From positions 4,622,778-4,686,777 of the forward strand of contig CM067538.1 of assembly GCA_034509925.1 (NCBI GenBank): 64,000 nt of DNA. Direction: 5' to 3'. A program made the translations under genes and the position numbers. Below the pieces are notes generated by a model. The model had not been told where the DNA came from. It saw only the letters and a program-made list of their open reading frames with translations, and did no database searches. Shown here one piece after another: positions 48,857 through 61,305 of this stretch (the stretch's first letter is position 1; every line of letters starts with the position of its first letter). This stretch comes from Hirudinaria manillensis. Its lineage: Eukaryota; Annelida; Clitellata; Hirudinida; Hirudinidae.

Positions 48857-49217
48857 TAATAAGCAAGAGGTTTCTGTTTGGTGATTTAAAATATTAAAAT
48901 ATTGGCTGATTCAGAATTTGTTTAAGTTTTGTTCAACAACAGTTTTGCATTAAAAAACGATTAATAGGACGAAATTTAAAATTTGGGATTCAAATTGAAA
49001 AAAGTTGTATTGGATGGAGTGTAAGGAGAAGGGACCAAAAGTTAAAGTAGCAGAAAAGCTAAAATATGAGACCACAAGGAAATTCCAACAATGCCGTTGG
49101 ACTCGGAGAAAAGTAGGGGAAGTAAATCTTATCGAGATCCTATCGCCTGAGATACCTGATGTATCATATCAATCATTCAAAACATCACCTGGAAGGAAGG
49201 GTCTTTCTCGCCAATAG

Positions 49218-51069
49218 TTTGGTACTCGTTCGTAATGAAGGTTTCTAGTAAGAGTTGCTTTGCATCGTGGTCCGAATATTAGTTTTTTAATGTAATAAAT
49301 CGATCACATCTAAATCGTCGTGGTTTATAAAACATAAACAAACAAACAAAACTGAGGGCCGAGGATCACGAGTGGTTGCTTGTAAGAAATTAACCTATGA
49401 CGATGCACACGACCGGGTTGAGGTCGTTGTTCCGTCATCATCAGTTCCTGTCTCCGCATCCCAAGTTGCGGCCCGGCGATTAAATATCAGAACTCGTCGC
49501 GGGTGTTATCCTACATTAGGGGAGGTTGGGCTATTTAGGGGTGTTTGGTGATCCTTAAGGACGGATTAGGCGACAGATGAGTTTAGATCCGAGGCTTCAA
49601 GATCACGATTTTGTTTGACGGGTTTTCGGAACATTTAAATGAACGCTAGAGCCATTCGTGAAAAACCCTACCGAATGTATTAGAAAATGGAAGTATTGTC
49701 TTAAAGATTTTAGAGGGGTCCAGTGCACACGCTGAACTGAACTCCATTATTTGATGCTACATTTGGTGACCCAAAAGGTCGTGAAGAGAATGAGGGTGAT
49801 GATGAGTCGGAGTCGCAATCATAGACGATAGATTTTTTTTTATCATTCATTGGAAGGAGGCGCAATTGGGAAATAATTCATGGTTCAAAACTATTTTGAA
49901 GAGAATTTTTCATTAATAATAATAAAATGATAAATTAAGCCGGATGTCAGATTTCCTAGAGATCCAACGCTACTGTATCATTTTATTTAAAAAAAGATAC
50001 GAAATAATTCCCATCCCTCCGACCGTTTTCCATTCCAAAGCAGTGAACGAAGTTTTTCTTTGGCACCGTCATTGATATTTTCTCAGGATTTCCTGTTTTT
50101 AGTATAAAGTTTGCAAACTAGGATAGCTTTATAATAAGACGAACAAGCTTAAGCTATAAGTTACAATAGTTACCGACGACAATGAAGCTTTCAAAGCCAT
50201 CACCGAGTGAACGCATCAATAACGCGACACAAATCTGAAGACAACCCCATTCCGCAAGCTGTCCAAAGCACAACAAACCCACTCTACGGTCCCGCAAAGC
50301 TGCTACTTTTGTTTTCCATCTTCCTGAAACACTGCAGCAAAACAAACGCAAACAAAACAACCAGATTGGGGTTTTATTGACCTTCAAAACAGTCTTGAGC
50401 AGCTTAAGAACATTTGATTTCAAAGATTGTAAAAGGCCCGACACGAAATGACATTAAATTTACACAATCGTCGCCAGAGTTTCTCTGCTCGCACTGGAAT
50501 GGACACTTCCTTGAATCAATCAAAGAAGCCCTCGTCTCAACTTTGATTCGTTTACAACTTACATGGGCTGCCTCCAAACTTCACATTTTATTTACACAAT
50601 CTTATTATAATATGTACCGAGCGACCTTTCGGATCACGATAGGTCGTGGGACTAGAAAATATGGTCAGCAATTTGTATAGCATGACAAGGCACCTCAACA
50701 AAATTTCCTATCCACTGACTTTCTTATATTGTAAAGAAATCAACAGCTAATGAAAACATCAACAGTGGCGTGCCCTCCTGCCCTTCTCAGGCAATTGACT
50801 GACGCTCGTTGCTTCCCTCCTGTTCACGTTTCTCTGCTTCGAAGGAATTCTTTGCTTTGGCATTCTGTCTGGAAAATTCAGCAGTTTCAAAATAAAAAGA
50901 AAAATCCTTTTGAAAGGAAAATACTGAAGTTTTAGACATGATTTTGTTCTCATTTCTGATCGCCATAAAATTTGAAACAAATCGATTCAGAGGATGAGAT
51001 GGATGGACAAAAAGAAAAAGAAAATCATCAAAGGTATTGAACATTGCAAGAAGATATGAAAGCGATTTG
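49218..51069. other. Gene-poor spacer between the RING-like unit and Patched
   Basis: No supported gene. Bases about 49565-49680 look like a decayed relative of 48415-48540 (see findings). Short reading frames on both strands show no family resemblance. Confidence 0.45.
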
Positions 51070-51228
51070 TCATTTTGAATTTTGACGGAATGCGAGAGAG
51101 CGAATGGCAGAGGAGGACCACCTACCCTTCTGATCGCAGATGTGAACCTTGACCTTCGTCGTGGCCTCAACAGTGGTGATGCGATGGCTCGACGAATAAG
51201 ATGAGACTTGAACAGGTGACGAAGTAAC
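51070..51228 (-). CDS. ptch: Patched exon: C-terminus
   Basis: ATTCATAG acceptor, then ITTVEATTKVKVHICDQKG, the conserved distal tail motif. It reads on to TGA at 51072-51070. A possible donor at 51125 (AAGG|GTAGGT) means the last 18 codons could be replaced by another exon not found here. Confidence 0.75.
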   Translation of the reverse strand, partial: VTSSPVQVSSYSSSHRITTVEATTKVKVHICDQKGRWSSSAIRSLAFRQNSK

Positions 51229-54200
51229 CTATGAATAAATAAATAAATTAATTAATTAATCAATCAATCAATCATATGTAATCAAATCTGCTAGCCACCA
51301 ATGTAGCTCTTGAAGACAACAAGTCGGAAATCCAGAACCGAATCTTACCAGAGTAGATCCCAGTGAGGAATGCAGGTGACAACTGCTCGGAGACACCTGG
51401 AGTTTCCTGCCCTGGCGAGCGGACAGCCGGACGTCTTCTGTTTCGATCGCGACAACAGACGGAGCGGCGCTCGGGGTCGGGGACCGAGAGGTGGTGGAGG
51501 CGTCGCCGCTGCAACATCGAGGAGGGTTGCTGATGATGATCGTGGGCTTCAGGTCGATGGAAATGGAAGAGGCACAGGAGTTAGAACCCTCTTCCACGAT
51601 GGTGGACAGGTTCGGAGGATTTTTGAGTCTCGTCGCGATTCTGCTTCGACTTCTGCTCCTTCCGCTCCTCAACTTTTTCCTGGTCTTGTACGACGCCTTT
51701 TGACCCGACCGCGACCTCGAAGATGCACTCAAAACGTGGGGTCGAATGACGGGCGAGGGAGGGGGCAGGTACAGTTCGTCGTTTAGCGGAGTCACCTGGT
51801 GCGATAACGTTTAATAAATGAATTAACGTTGAATAATGGAATAAATGTCATAAAATTATTTTAATTAATTAATAAAACCAATATCAAATTAATGTCACCA
51901 AAATTATTTTAACGATCCTTAACCTCTGCCGACGGACCGACCAAAGAGAGGAGAACAGGCAGGAAGATCAGACCGTTGAAGCAGCCGAGCATCAACATCA
52001 CCACGAAAGGTCCGAAGATGTATCTGAAAAAAATAAAATCAAAAACAAACATTATTTACAATAATTATTTACTAATTATTTAATTATTATTACTACTACT
52101 AATAATTACAATAATTATTATTTACTAGCAAATAATAATAACTAGAATAATTATTATTTATTACTAATAATAATAAGTTACAACCAGACAAGTTAAAGCT
52201 CGAGCAAAAGCAATCAACAATCGAAAACAAACAAAGCAAGACAAACGGATCAACCGCGCAGTCGTACGACAGCAATGTTTGCAACAACCACAACGTTTGC
52301 AACAACCACAATGTTTGCAACAACCACAACGTTTGCAACAAAAAGGATCAACAAAACCACCACCCACTTCCTTATGAAGACCAATTCCGTGGCGGCGAGG
52401 ACGAGTATGCCGAGGAAAGCTGCGATGAAGGTGTGGACGGACGGAGTGACGACCTGCTCCAGGGACAGGACCATCCGTCGGTCACGAGGTCCGATGCACG
52501 TCTGGAATGCCTTTGGAATTAAATGATTTAACATTTTCATTAAAATTAAATGATTTAACATTTTAATTAAAATTAAATGATTTAACATTTTCATTAAAAT
52601 TAAATGATTTAACATTTTCATTAAAATTAAATGATTTAACATTTTAATTAAAATTAAATGATTTATGCCTTTAAATCCGAAATGCCAAAATTTGCCACTG
52701 AAGAATTGAAATTTCCAAACTCTTTCAAATCTTTTACAACGTTGCAAAGTTCCCTTTTAAAGCCTCCAAATTATTATTATTATTATTACTCACTAAATTT
52801 CTTCTTTTTTTTCACGAGAATTTTGCAGAACATCGCATTATGTTAGCCATTGCATTAATGACACTTTTAATAATTGCATTCAGTTTTATTCTACATATTG
52901 TTATTGCAATTCGTACTTTAAAGTTACCACATTTAATACGATGAATACAATGAAATACCATTTCAAACAACAACGAAACATTGGAGACGAACGCAAACAA
53001 AACAAAGAACGAAGCAACGAAACAAAAATCAAACGAAAACACCGACCAAAACAAAAGGAACGGTGACTTGGACCGTGGCACCGATGGAGATGATGACGAG
53101 GGTGGCAGTCAGGGAACTCATTTTCATGCCTGCCAATCCCAGGAAGCCATACAACTCCACCATCGTGCAGACCAGGACAAACACCTACGAGGGAAGGAAG
53201 TTTTTCATATTTTAACATAAATTATGTTAAAAAAAAATCAGTATAAGAAAAATTAACTAGTGGATTTAGCTTTATGAATTTCAGAACAATGAACAATTTC
53301 TTTTATTGTTAAAATGCTTCTGATAAATAATCTTCATGATGATTAGTTTGTTCACAAAGCAAGGTTTACTGTGCTATCACTAGTACGAATCAATTTTGAA
53401 ATATGATGATAATTGCATCTTAATAAATCAATTTAATTACAAATCCATGGAAAAAGTAAAAAAAAAAAATCTTAATAAAGTCGTAACCTCAAGAAATGCA
53501 GCAAAAGGATTGAGTAAGACGGTCAAAACAACCACAAAGACCACTGCCAGGACGGAGGCGACGAGTATGAAGAGGTAGAATCTGACTGAGAAGAACTGCT
53601 CCCAGAACATGACCAGGAGGCCGCGAGGGTACGAGGGAAGGCCCCTGGCACTGAACGTGTCGCAGATGTTGCGAATGTCCTGTCAAAGGTCGACGTATTA
53701 ACTCGCATCGACGCGTCGCTCGACAGTCGAATGCATTCTCTCCTTCTCCTCACGCTCATGCTTTCCCATCCTTCTCTCCTCGCTCGCGCTTTCCGATTCC
53801 GTCGCACGAGACTCACCGACAAAACTTCCATTATCGTGTCGCTGGAGTGCAGACCGTTGAGGACGAAGGCACTTTGTGCGAATGTTATCGGCTGAGATGC
53901 AGGTACTGAAAACGAAACGAAAGAAAATGAAAGACAGGCGAGTCAGAAATATCGTGGTATAAATTATAATAATTTATGCAAAGTTCTGGTGGTGAAATAA
54001 CTATTTTATAATTTTATTATTTCTTCAAAAATACCATAATATTTCAAGATAATATTCAAAAGAGATTAAATAAATTGAACTGTTGCAATCTGCACTAAAA
54101 ATTACAATCTGTACTAATAATTACAATCTGTACTAATTATTACAATCTGTACTAATTATTACAATCTGCACTAATTATTACAATCTGTACTAATTATTAC

Positions 54201-54657
54201 AACCTGTACTAATTATTACAATCTGTACTAACAATTACAATCTGTACTAACAGTTACAATCTGTACTAACAGTTACAATCTGTACTAATTATTACAATCT
54301 GCACTAATTATTACAATCTGTACTAACAATTACAATCTGTACTAACAGTTACAATCTGTACTAACAGTTACAATCTGTACTAATTATTACAATCTGTACT
54401 AATTGTTACAACCTGTACTAATGATTTACAATCTGTACTAACTGTTACAATCTGGATCGGTCTTGTCGTGCGTCCAGGGCTTTGGAAAAGGTTTTATGTT
54501 CGCTTCAGAAAAGTCGTAGGCCATGTCGCTCTTGGTCCAAGCAGTGAGGTAATTGTAGAAGGCAGGGGGGTAGATTATGCCGTTACTAACCAACCTACCC
54601 GTTTTAGTCTGCAGAGAGAGGAGGTAATGCCGATGAGAACGAGCTAACTAGTTAACC

Positions 54658-54692
<35 letters not shown>

Positions 54693-57600
54693 AGCTTAAT
54701 AATTTATAAATTAATATTAATACAAAAACTTCTTCTCAACTTGTATTAATCAAGTTCAAGAAACTTCTAGAAAGGACATCTTGGAATCGTAAAAAACATA
54801 AACTACATGGCAAAAGGGAGCGAAGTACCAGAGCAACAGAATAAATAAATAAATGTTTAAAATGATTTTCATTTAAAATCATTTTCATCATCCTGTAAAT
54901 TATATTCTGGACCAAAAGGTGAGCCTACAAAAAGGAGAAACAGCTACTGTTTTCTGTACGCAACTCAAACTTTCATAAATCAGAATCCAAAAGATAGGAG
55001 TCAAATGTCAAATGTCACAATATTTGGAGACATTCTTCTTTAAGAAGTTCACAATGACGTGCTTTGTTATAGTTCGTGAGATATTGAAACGTTTCTCTCG
55101 TCTTTGGTGACAATAATAAATTCAAATTTAAATTAAACTTTTAAATCGAATTTCATGAAACATGACAATAATAAAAATAAATTCAATAAATAAATAAAAA
55201 TAAATAAAATAAATTCTACTTTAAATTAAACTTTAAAATCGAATTCCATGAAACACGACTTCACCCTGTTTCTGTCGACGGGCAAGGATTTCATTCCCGT
55301 CTGAACAATGAGCTTGTAACCCAAGCTACCCAGGGTGGTCGAGTTTGGGTGCCACCCCTCGATGGTGATGGACCTGCTCTGGAAGTCCTTGTCGTACGCT
55401 TCCTGGACTTCTGTCGTTAATTATTAACAATTATTTGCTATTATTTGAATTGCTATTAAGAGAATTCATAGCTATTATTTGACAGCTGTGGTGATAATAA
55501 TAATGGTGATAATAATAATAATGATAATGATAATAATAATAGCTGTTTTGAAATTTTCGTTTTGCTAGGCCCATCATTCTCCGATTATAAATTATGCATT
55601 TTAATAAATATAATTCTAATTCTTTATATCTTCAAAAGTTGAATGCTGCCATATTAGCCGATCAAAATAAACGTCGCGCGGAAATTCGTAGTGTTGTTTC
55701 CTTAAGTTCTTCAAATAGTCACCAGACCGAGACACAGTCTCAAAATGGACTATCTGAGGATTACAGGTCGACTGTTAAAGTCAATAATTCGAAGTTAGCG
55801 AATAAAAAGCAACAGTGGACCAAGGAACAGTATGCTGAACTGATGTGGTGTTTTTATTATGCGCAAGCTAATAAAAATGAAGGAGGGGTTGTCAAAGGAA
55901 CTTATACGACGTGGAGAAGTAGAAATCCTGAGATACACCAGAATATCAATAAGGATACTCTAGCAAACACCAGAAGATGGATTATTAACACAAAGAAATT
56001 CAATGACATGGAACTCCAAGACATTAAAAATCGTGCATGTCAGAACGCAGAGAGGCATCTATCAGAAACACAAACTAAAATTGTGATTGAATCGATAAGT
56101 GAGGGAAAGTTTCAGTCTCCCCAGAAAGCAATTGACTCTCTGACCATTCAGTACCCCCAAGATCCAGCAACAAATATTACTGATTTAGAACAACAAATTA
56201 AAAGTAGATTGCTTGAAAATAAACACTTGGATTTCAATAATAGGCCAAAGCTTAACAAAGTAAGAATATGCAAGGATACCTTAGAAAAGATAAAGGCAGC
56301 TAATGAGATCTTATCCAAAATGATAGGTGGTAGGCAACTTAATATAAGCGAAATTAATGATTTAATCTATTGCTCAGCCAGTGTCATAGCTGGGGTACAG
56401 AAACCACGAGATGGCCCCGTCGGAAGGAAAGAACCTGCATGGAAAGTACGGATCAGCAATAAAGTAGAACAGTACAGGAAGGATTTATCAATTATAAGTG
56501 AAATAAAAAAGGGTGTGGCAACAAAGAGGGTTCACAATAAGGCTAAACACCTCTTCAAAGACGAAAGTAAGTCCCTAGAAGAGAAGGAGCAAGACATTAA
56601 GATGAAATTGCAGGCTACTGCCCAAAGGTTAAAGAGATACTGTAAAAGAAATGATGGGTACCATCAAAATAAGCTTTTCCAAGAGGATGCAAAGAAGTTT
56701 TACCGTCATTTATGTAAACGAAACGAAACAATTAGTGACCCACCCTCTGCAGAGAAAATTGAAGAATTTTGGAGAGGAATTCTTGAGAATGAAATTGTGC
56801 ACAACACTGAAGCAGCTTGGGTAAGAGATGAGGAAATTGCATTTAGGAATGTGGTTACAGAAGAATGGAAAGAATTTACAATAAGTGAAATTCAGGAAGT
56901 TATTAAAAAATCTTCAAATTGGAAATCCCCAGGCCCTGACAATATACAAAATTTCTGGATTAAACGTTTTACCTCTCTCCATAGTATACTTACAATAGCT
57001 TTTAATGATTTGATTAATAACCCAGAAAATATACCATCCTGGCTAACCTCCGGTGTAACATTTCTCCTCTCAAAAGGTGCAAACCAAAACAATACCAAAA
57101 ATTACCGACCTATAACCTGTCTTCCCACCTTATATAAATTGCTGACCTCTGCAATATCAAACCGGCTATACACACACCTTGATAAGAACAACATTCTCCC
57201 TATAGAACAGAAAGGCTGTCAACGAGGGTCAAGAGGTTGTAAAGACCAGTTGCTTATAAACAAGATGATTGTAAGTACTGCCAAAAGAATGAAGAGGAAT
57301 TTAGCAATGGCATGGATTGATTATAAGAAGGCATTCGATAGTGTCCCCCATTCTTGGATTTTGGCGTCAATGAAGATGTATGGAGTCCCTGCTAGAATCA
57401 CCGGTTTCATGGAATGCTCGATGAAAGAATGGAAAACCGAACTTATGCTGTGTCATCAGTTGGGTTGCATAAAAACCAATAGAATAAGCATTAAGAGAGG
57501 AATCTTCCAAGGTGACTCTCTCTCACCCCTCCTTTTCTGTTTGGCTTTAGTACCCTTATCAAATATGCTAAATAAATTAAAAGTAGGATATGAAATAGAA

Positions 57601-59246
57601 CCAAAAGAACAAATATCTCATTTACTTTACATGGATGATCTAAAAATATTTACTAAAACAGAAACCCAACTTAACAAGGCCCTAACCACAGTCAAAACGT
57701 TTACTGATGACATTTGCATGGAGTTCGGTTTAGACAAGTGTGCCGTAGCTATAATGAAGAGAGGCAAGCAGATCAAAAGCCGAAACATGCCATTTGACGA
57801 TCACAATTCAATTCAGAGCCTTAACGAAGAGGAGGCGTACAAATATCTTGGAATCGATGAGAATGGTGACATTAAACATCCTGAAATGAAGGAGAAAATA
57901 GCCAGAGAGTATTACCGTAGAGTGCGTCTCATTCTCAAATCAGAGTTAAATTCCAAGAACAAGTTATCGGCAATTAATGCTTTGGCAATTCCAGTGCTCA
58001 CCTATAGCTTTGGCATAATTGATTGGAGAAAGTCTGAAATCGACAAAATGGATCGCAAGACTCGAAAGTTGCTGACGATGCATGGACTTCATCACCCAAA
58101 AGGAGATGTTAGTCGACTCTACATTAAGAGACGCAATGGAGGCCGGGGACTTATCCAACTGATGTCTGCTTACAGATGCTCCATGGTTAACTTGAGTGAT
58201 TATATTGAACAGGGCAAAGACAGGCTCTGTAGTCTTGTCAAAAAGCATGAAGCAGGGAAGGCAAAATATTCTCTCCTTAAGGAAGCAAAGACAATTAAAA
58301 ATAAATATCTGTCCTTGCCCACAGTTCAAACATCCGTGAAAGAAATGTTAAAGGACAACATGGAGAAGGAGAGAATAAATGAATTGAGGGAAAAGCCCAT
58401 GCATGGACAATTCTTTTGTAACTTAGAAAAGAATTGGGTGGACAAAGAAGCAAGCTGTGCTTGGTTAAGAAGCGCTGGGCTCAAAGGCGAAACTGAGAGT
58501 TTGATCATGGCAGCTCAAGACCAGACACTAAACACACGTTACCATCAACGTATGATATTGAAGCAGCAGATAGATGGCAATTGCAGGATCTGTGGCAAGG
58601 CCCAAGAAACGATAAGCCACATAACGTCGGGTTGCACTGTGTTAGCAGCAACTGAATATTTGCACCGACATAATAAGGTGGCCAGTTACATCCACTGGAT
58701 TGTATGCCGTGAGCTAGGATGGGAAGTTCCAAAGAAATGGTACGAGCACACGCCCCAAAGTGTGACGAATATAAAAGATTGCACCATTCTATGGGACTAT
58801 GCGATTATCACGGACAGGAAAATATTGGCCAACAGACCTGACATTGTTATCCATGACAGGAGATCCAAGTCTTGCATGCTAATCGATGTTTCAGTCCCGG
58901 ATGATAAGAACATCGCGCTCAAAGAAGCTGAAAAAATTAGCAAATACAAGGACCTGGAGATTGAAATCAACCGGATGTGGAAAGTGAAGTCTAAAGTCGT
59001 TCCGGTAATTGTAGGAGCGCTCGGAACGCTAAGAAAAGACTTTACAAAGTATGTAGAGTTGATACCAGGACGACCAAAGACTTCGGAGATTCAGAAGATC
59101 TCCTTACTGGGCACTGCCCATATTCTTCGGAAAGTTCTTGGATGAATTGCTGAGAGCACTGGTAGTGCTCAGCATTCATTCATCACCGGCTGTGAGACCG
59201 AGAAGAAGCAGGAAAAATGTGTATAATAATAATAATAATAATAATG

Positions 59247-59277
<31 letters not shown>

Positions 59278-61135
59278 GTTACAAGCCATATTATAAGCTT
59301 GAGCAAAACTATCAATGTGGCTAGTTCACATTAAAGTTCTTTGATGTTCAAAGTTCTATTATAAAATGGAAATATAATAAAATTTTTTAATTATCTTGTT
59401 TCTAAATTAATTAATTAATAGAGTGATATTTAAATTAAAATGTAATCATTACATGTTTATAAGTTATAGTAAAAGATATTAATTATACCATAGATTATGA
59501 ATAATTTATTAGATGCATTTCGAACCTAGCAACCACTTCCGGAAGATTTCCAGCCACAGTTCTGGAAAGTTTCCATCTTCGGACCTCCTGACGATGTTGT
59601 TGATTGACTCGAAGGAATGATGGAACGAGTGAAGGAGTTTCTGACCGTATTCTGAGGCATAGTCAAAGTTCTCCTGCACGTTACGATTAATTAAATGATT
59701 TACTTAATAATATATAATTAAATGAAATTAAAATGACCAAATTTAACAGAACAATCTCTTGTCAATCACTTATGCAATAAATGTTTCAACATAGAAAAAC
59801 CAGAAAAGTTCAAAGTCAGACCTGAGTGGCTATGTAAAAGTTGTAGAAGCCAAAATATTTTGATTGGATTCTGAAGAATTCCCTTTCAGGAGACGAGGCA
59901 GGCATCACGTCCATGGTGTCCAGTCCCTCTTTGACCCTCAATACCCCCACGATGCCAACGACGATGGAAATGATGAAGAAGATCACAACTATTATCTGGT
60001 GATTAGAAAATTTTAAGGATGTCACAATATATATATATATATATCAATATCACCACCAACATCTTTCCATACATCCATCCATCTCTTCCTTTCCTTATTC
60101 ATTCATCCATCCATCCATCCATCCAGAATTATTACTTCCTCTTGTTACAAATAAACATATAAATAAATAAATAAATAAGAAATGGGATGAATTGCATAAA
60201 CAATTAAAACGTTAAATCCAACAAGCACAAGACAAGAAAGTACACCACAATGCAACCATGCAAACGAACAATCCGTCGTCTGCCAATCGCATCCGATACC
60301 TTAACAGGTAGCTTTTCGAGGAAAGGTCCGTAAAATCTTTTGATGAACTCCGACAAAACGCAGTCGACGAAGACGGAACAAATCGTCCTCCCGTCCGAGG
60401 CGGAGTCCGTGCGAGCGGCGGAAGGAAGGTAAACGGACGAAGACGAGGAACTCAGGAGTTCGTGACTCGAAGCCAACGAACTGATTCCTGGAAATTAAAA
60501 ACAAATAAAAAAATTAATTCATTTTTTTTAAAAAAGAAAAGTTCAAACTTCTTCTCCTGGGAGATTTCCCAGGGAAACTGATACCATCCATAACTTTAAA
60601 ACATTGAATAATTATAAACAAATCCTTGTATAATTTAAAACTATTATTAAAAATATTATTAAAACTATTATTAAAAATATTATTAAACATATACAGGTCC
60701 AAATCGTTTGCTTAAAACTTCAACCCTTATTATAAACAATTACATAATTTATGTTCTGCAACTTTTTAACTACCAGGAACATAGGTAACTGTAATCAATC
60801 ACCCAATCAGCACAACCTACAACCATGATAACAAAGCCATAACTTGAACCTTTTATACATTAATTTAACTCATCCAAAATGGTCATAAAAAATATTTAAA
60901 AGCAAAAAAACCATGTCCAGCCAAATGTACTCTTATATGCCTTATGATCTTCCAAAACGTACAAAACCCACGTACAAAAGACCCAGCATTCACCTCCCCC
61001 CTCACAATCTCAAAAACAGGTTTTTTTCTAAACGCCCTCATAACGGATTACAAGGGCAGCACAAACTTCAATGACTTAAAGACAGTGAAATATTATCAAT
61101 AACTAATCATTTTAACACTAACAACAATAACAATG

Positions 61136-61181
<46 letters not shown>

Positions 61182-61268
61182 TATATATGTAATAAAAAAT
61201 ACGACAATGTGAGTAATAATAATAATAATATCAATGACAACATCAACAAAAATAACAACAATATCAGC

Positions 61269-61305
<37 letters not shown>

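Larger units (their letters stand above)
55541..59223 (+). mobile_element. R4/Dong-like non-LTR retrotransposon, copy 2 (intact ORF)
   Basis: About 3.68 kb, in a Patched intron and opposite to the gene. Left flank is AATAATAATGATAATGATAA; right flank starts after AAAAATGTGTA and is again (TAA)n. The 5' leader is 53 bases and matches the inner 53 bases of the copy 1 leader; the outer 96 bases are missing, as expected from incomplete target-primed reverse transcription. The 3' UTR is about 78 bases and includes the same hairpin. No poly(A) tail or long target-site duplication is distinguishable inside the microsatellite. Confidence 0.87.

Noticed and set aside
50154-50444. 96-codon minus-strand frame
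   Set aside because: Cys/Leu-rich but without a recognisable motif or splice context.
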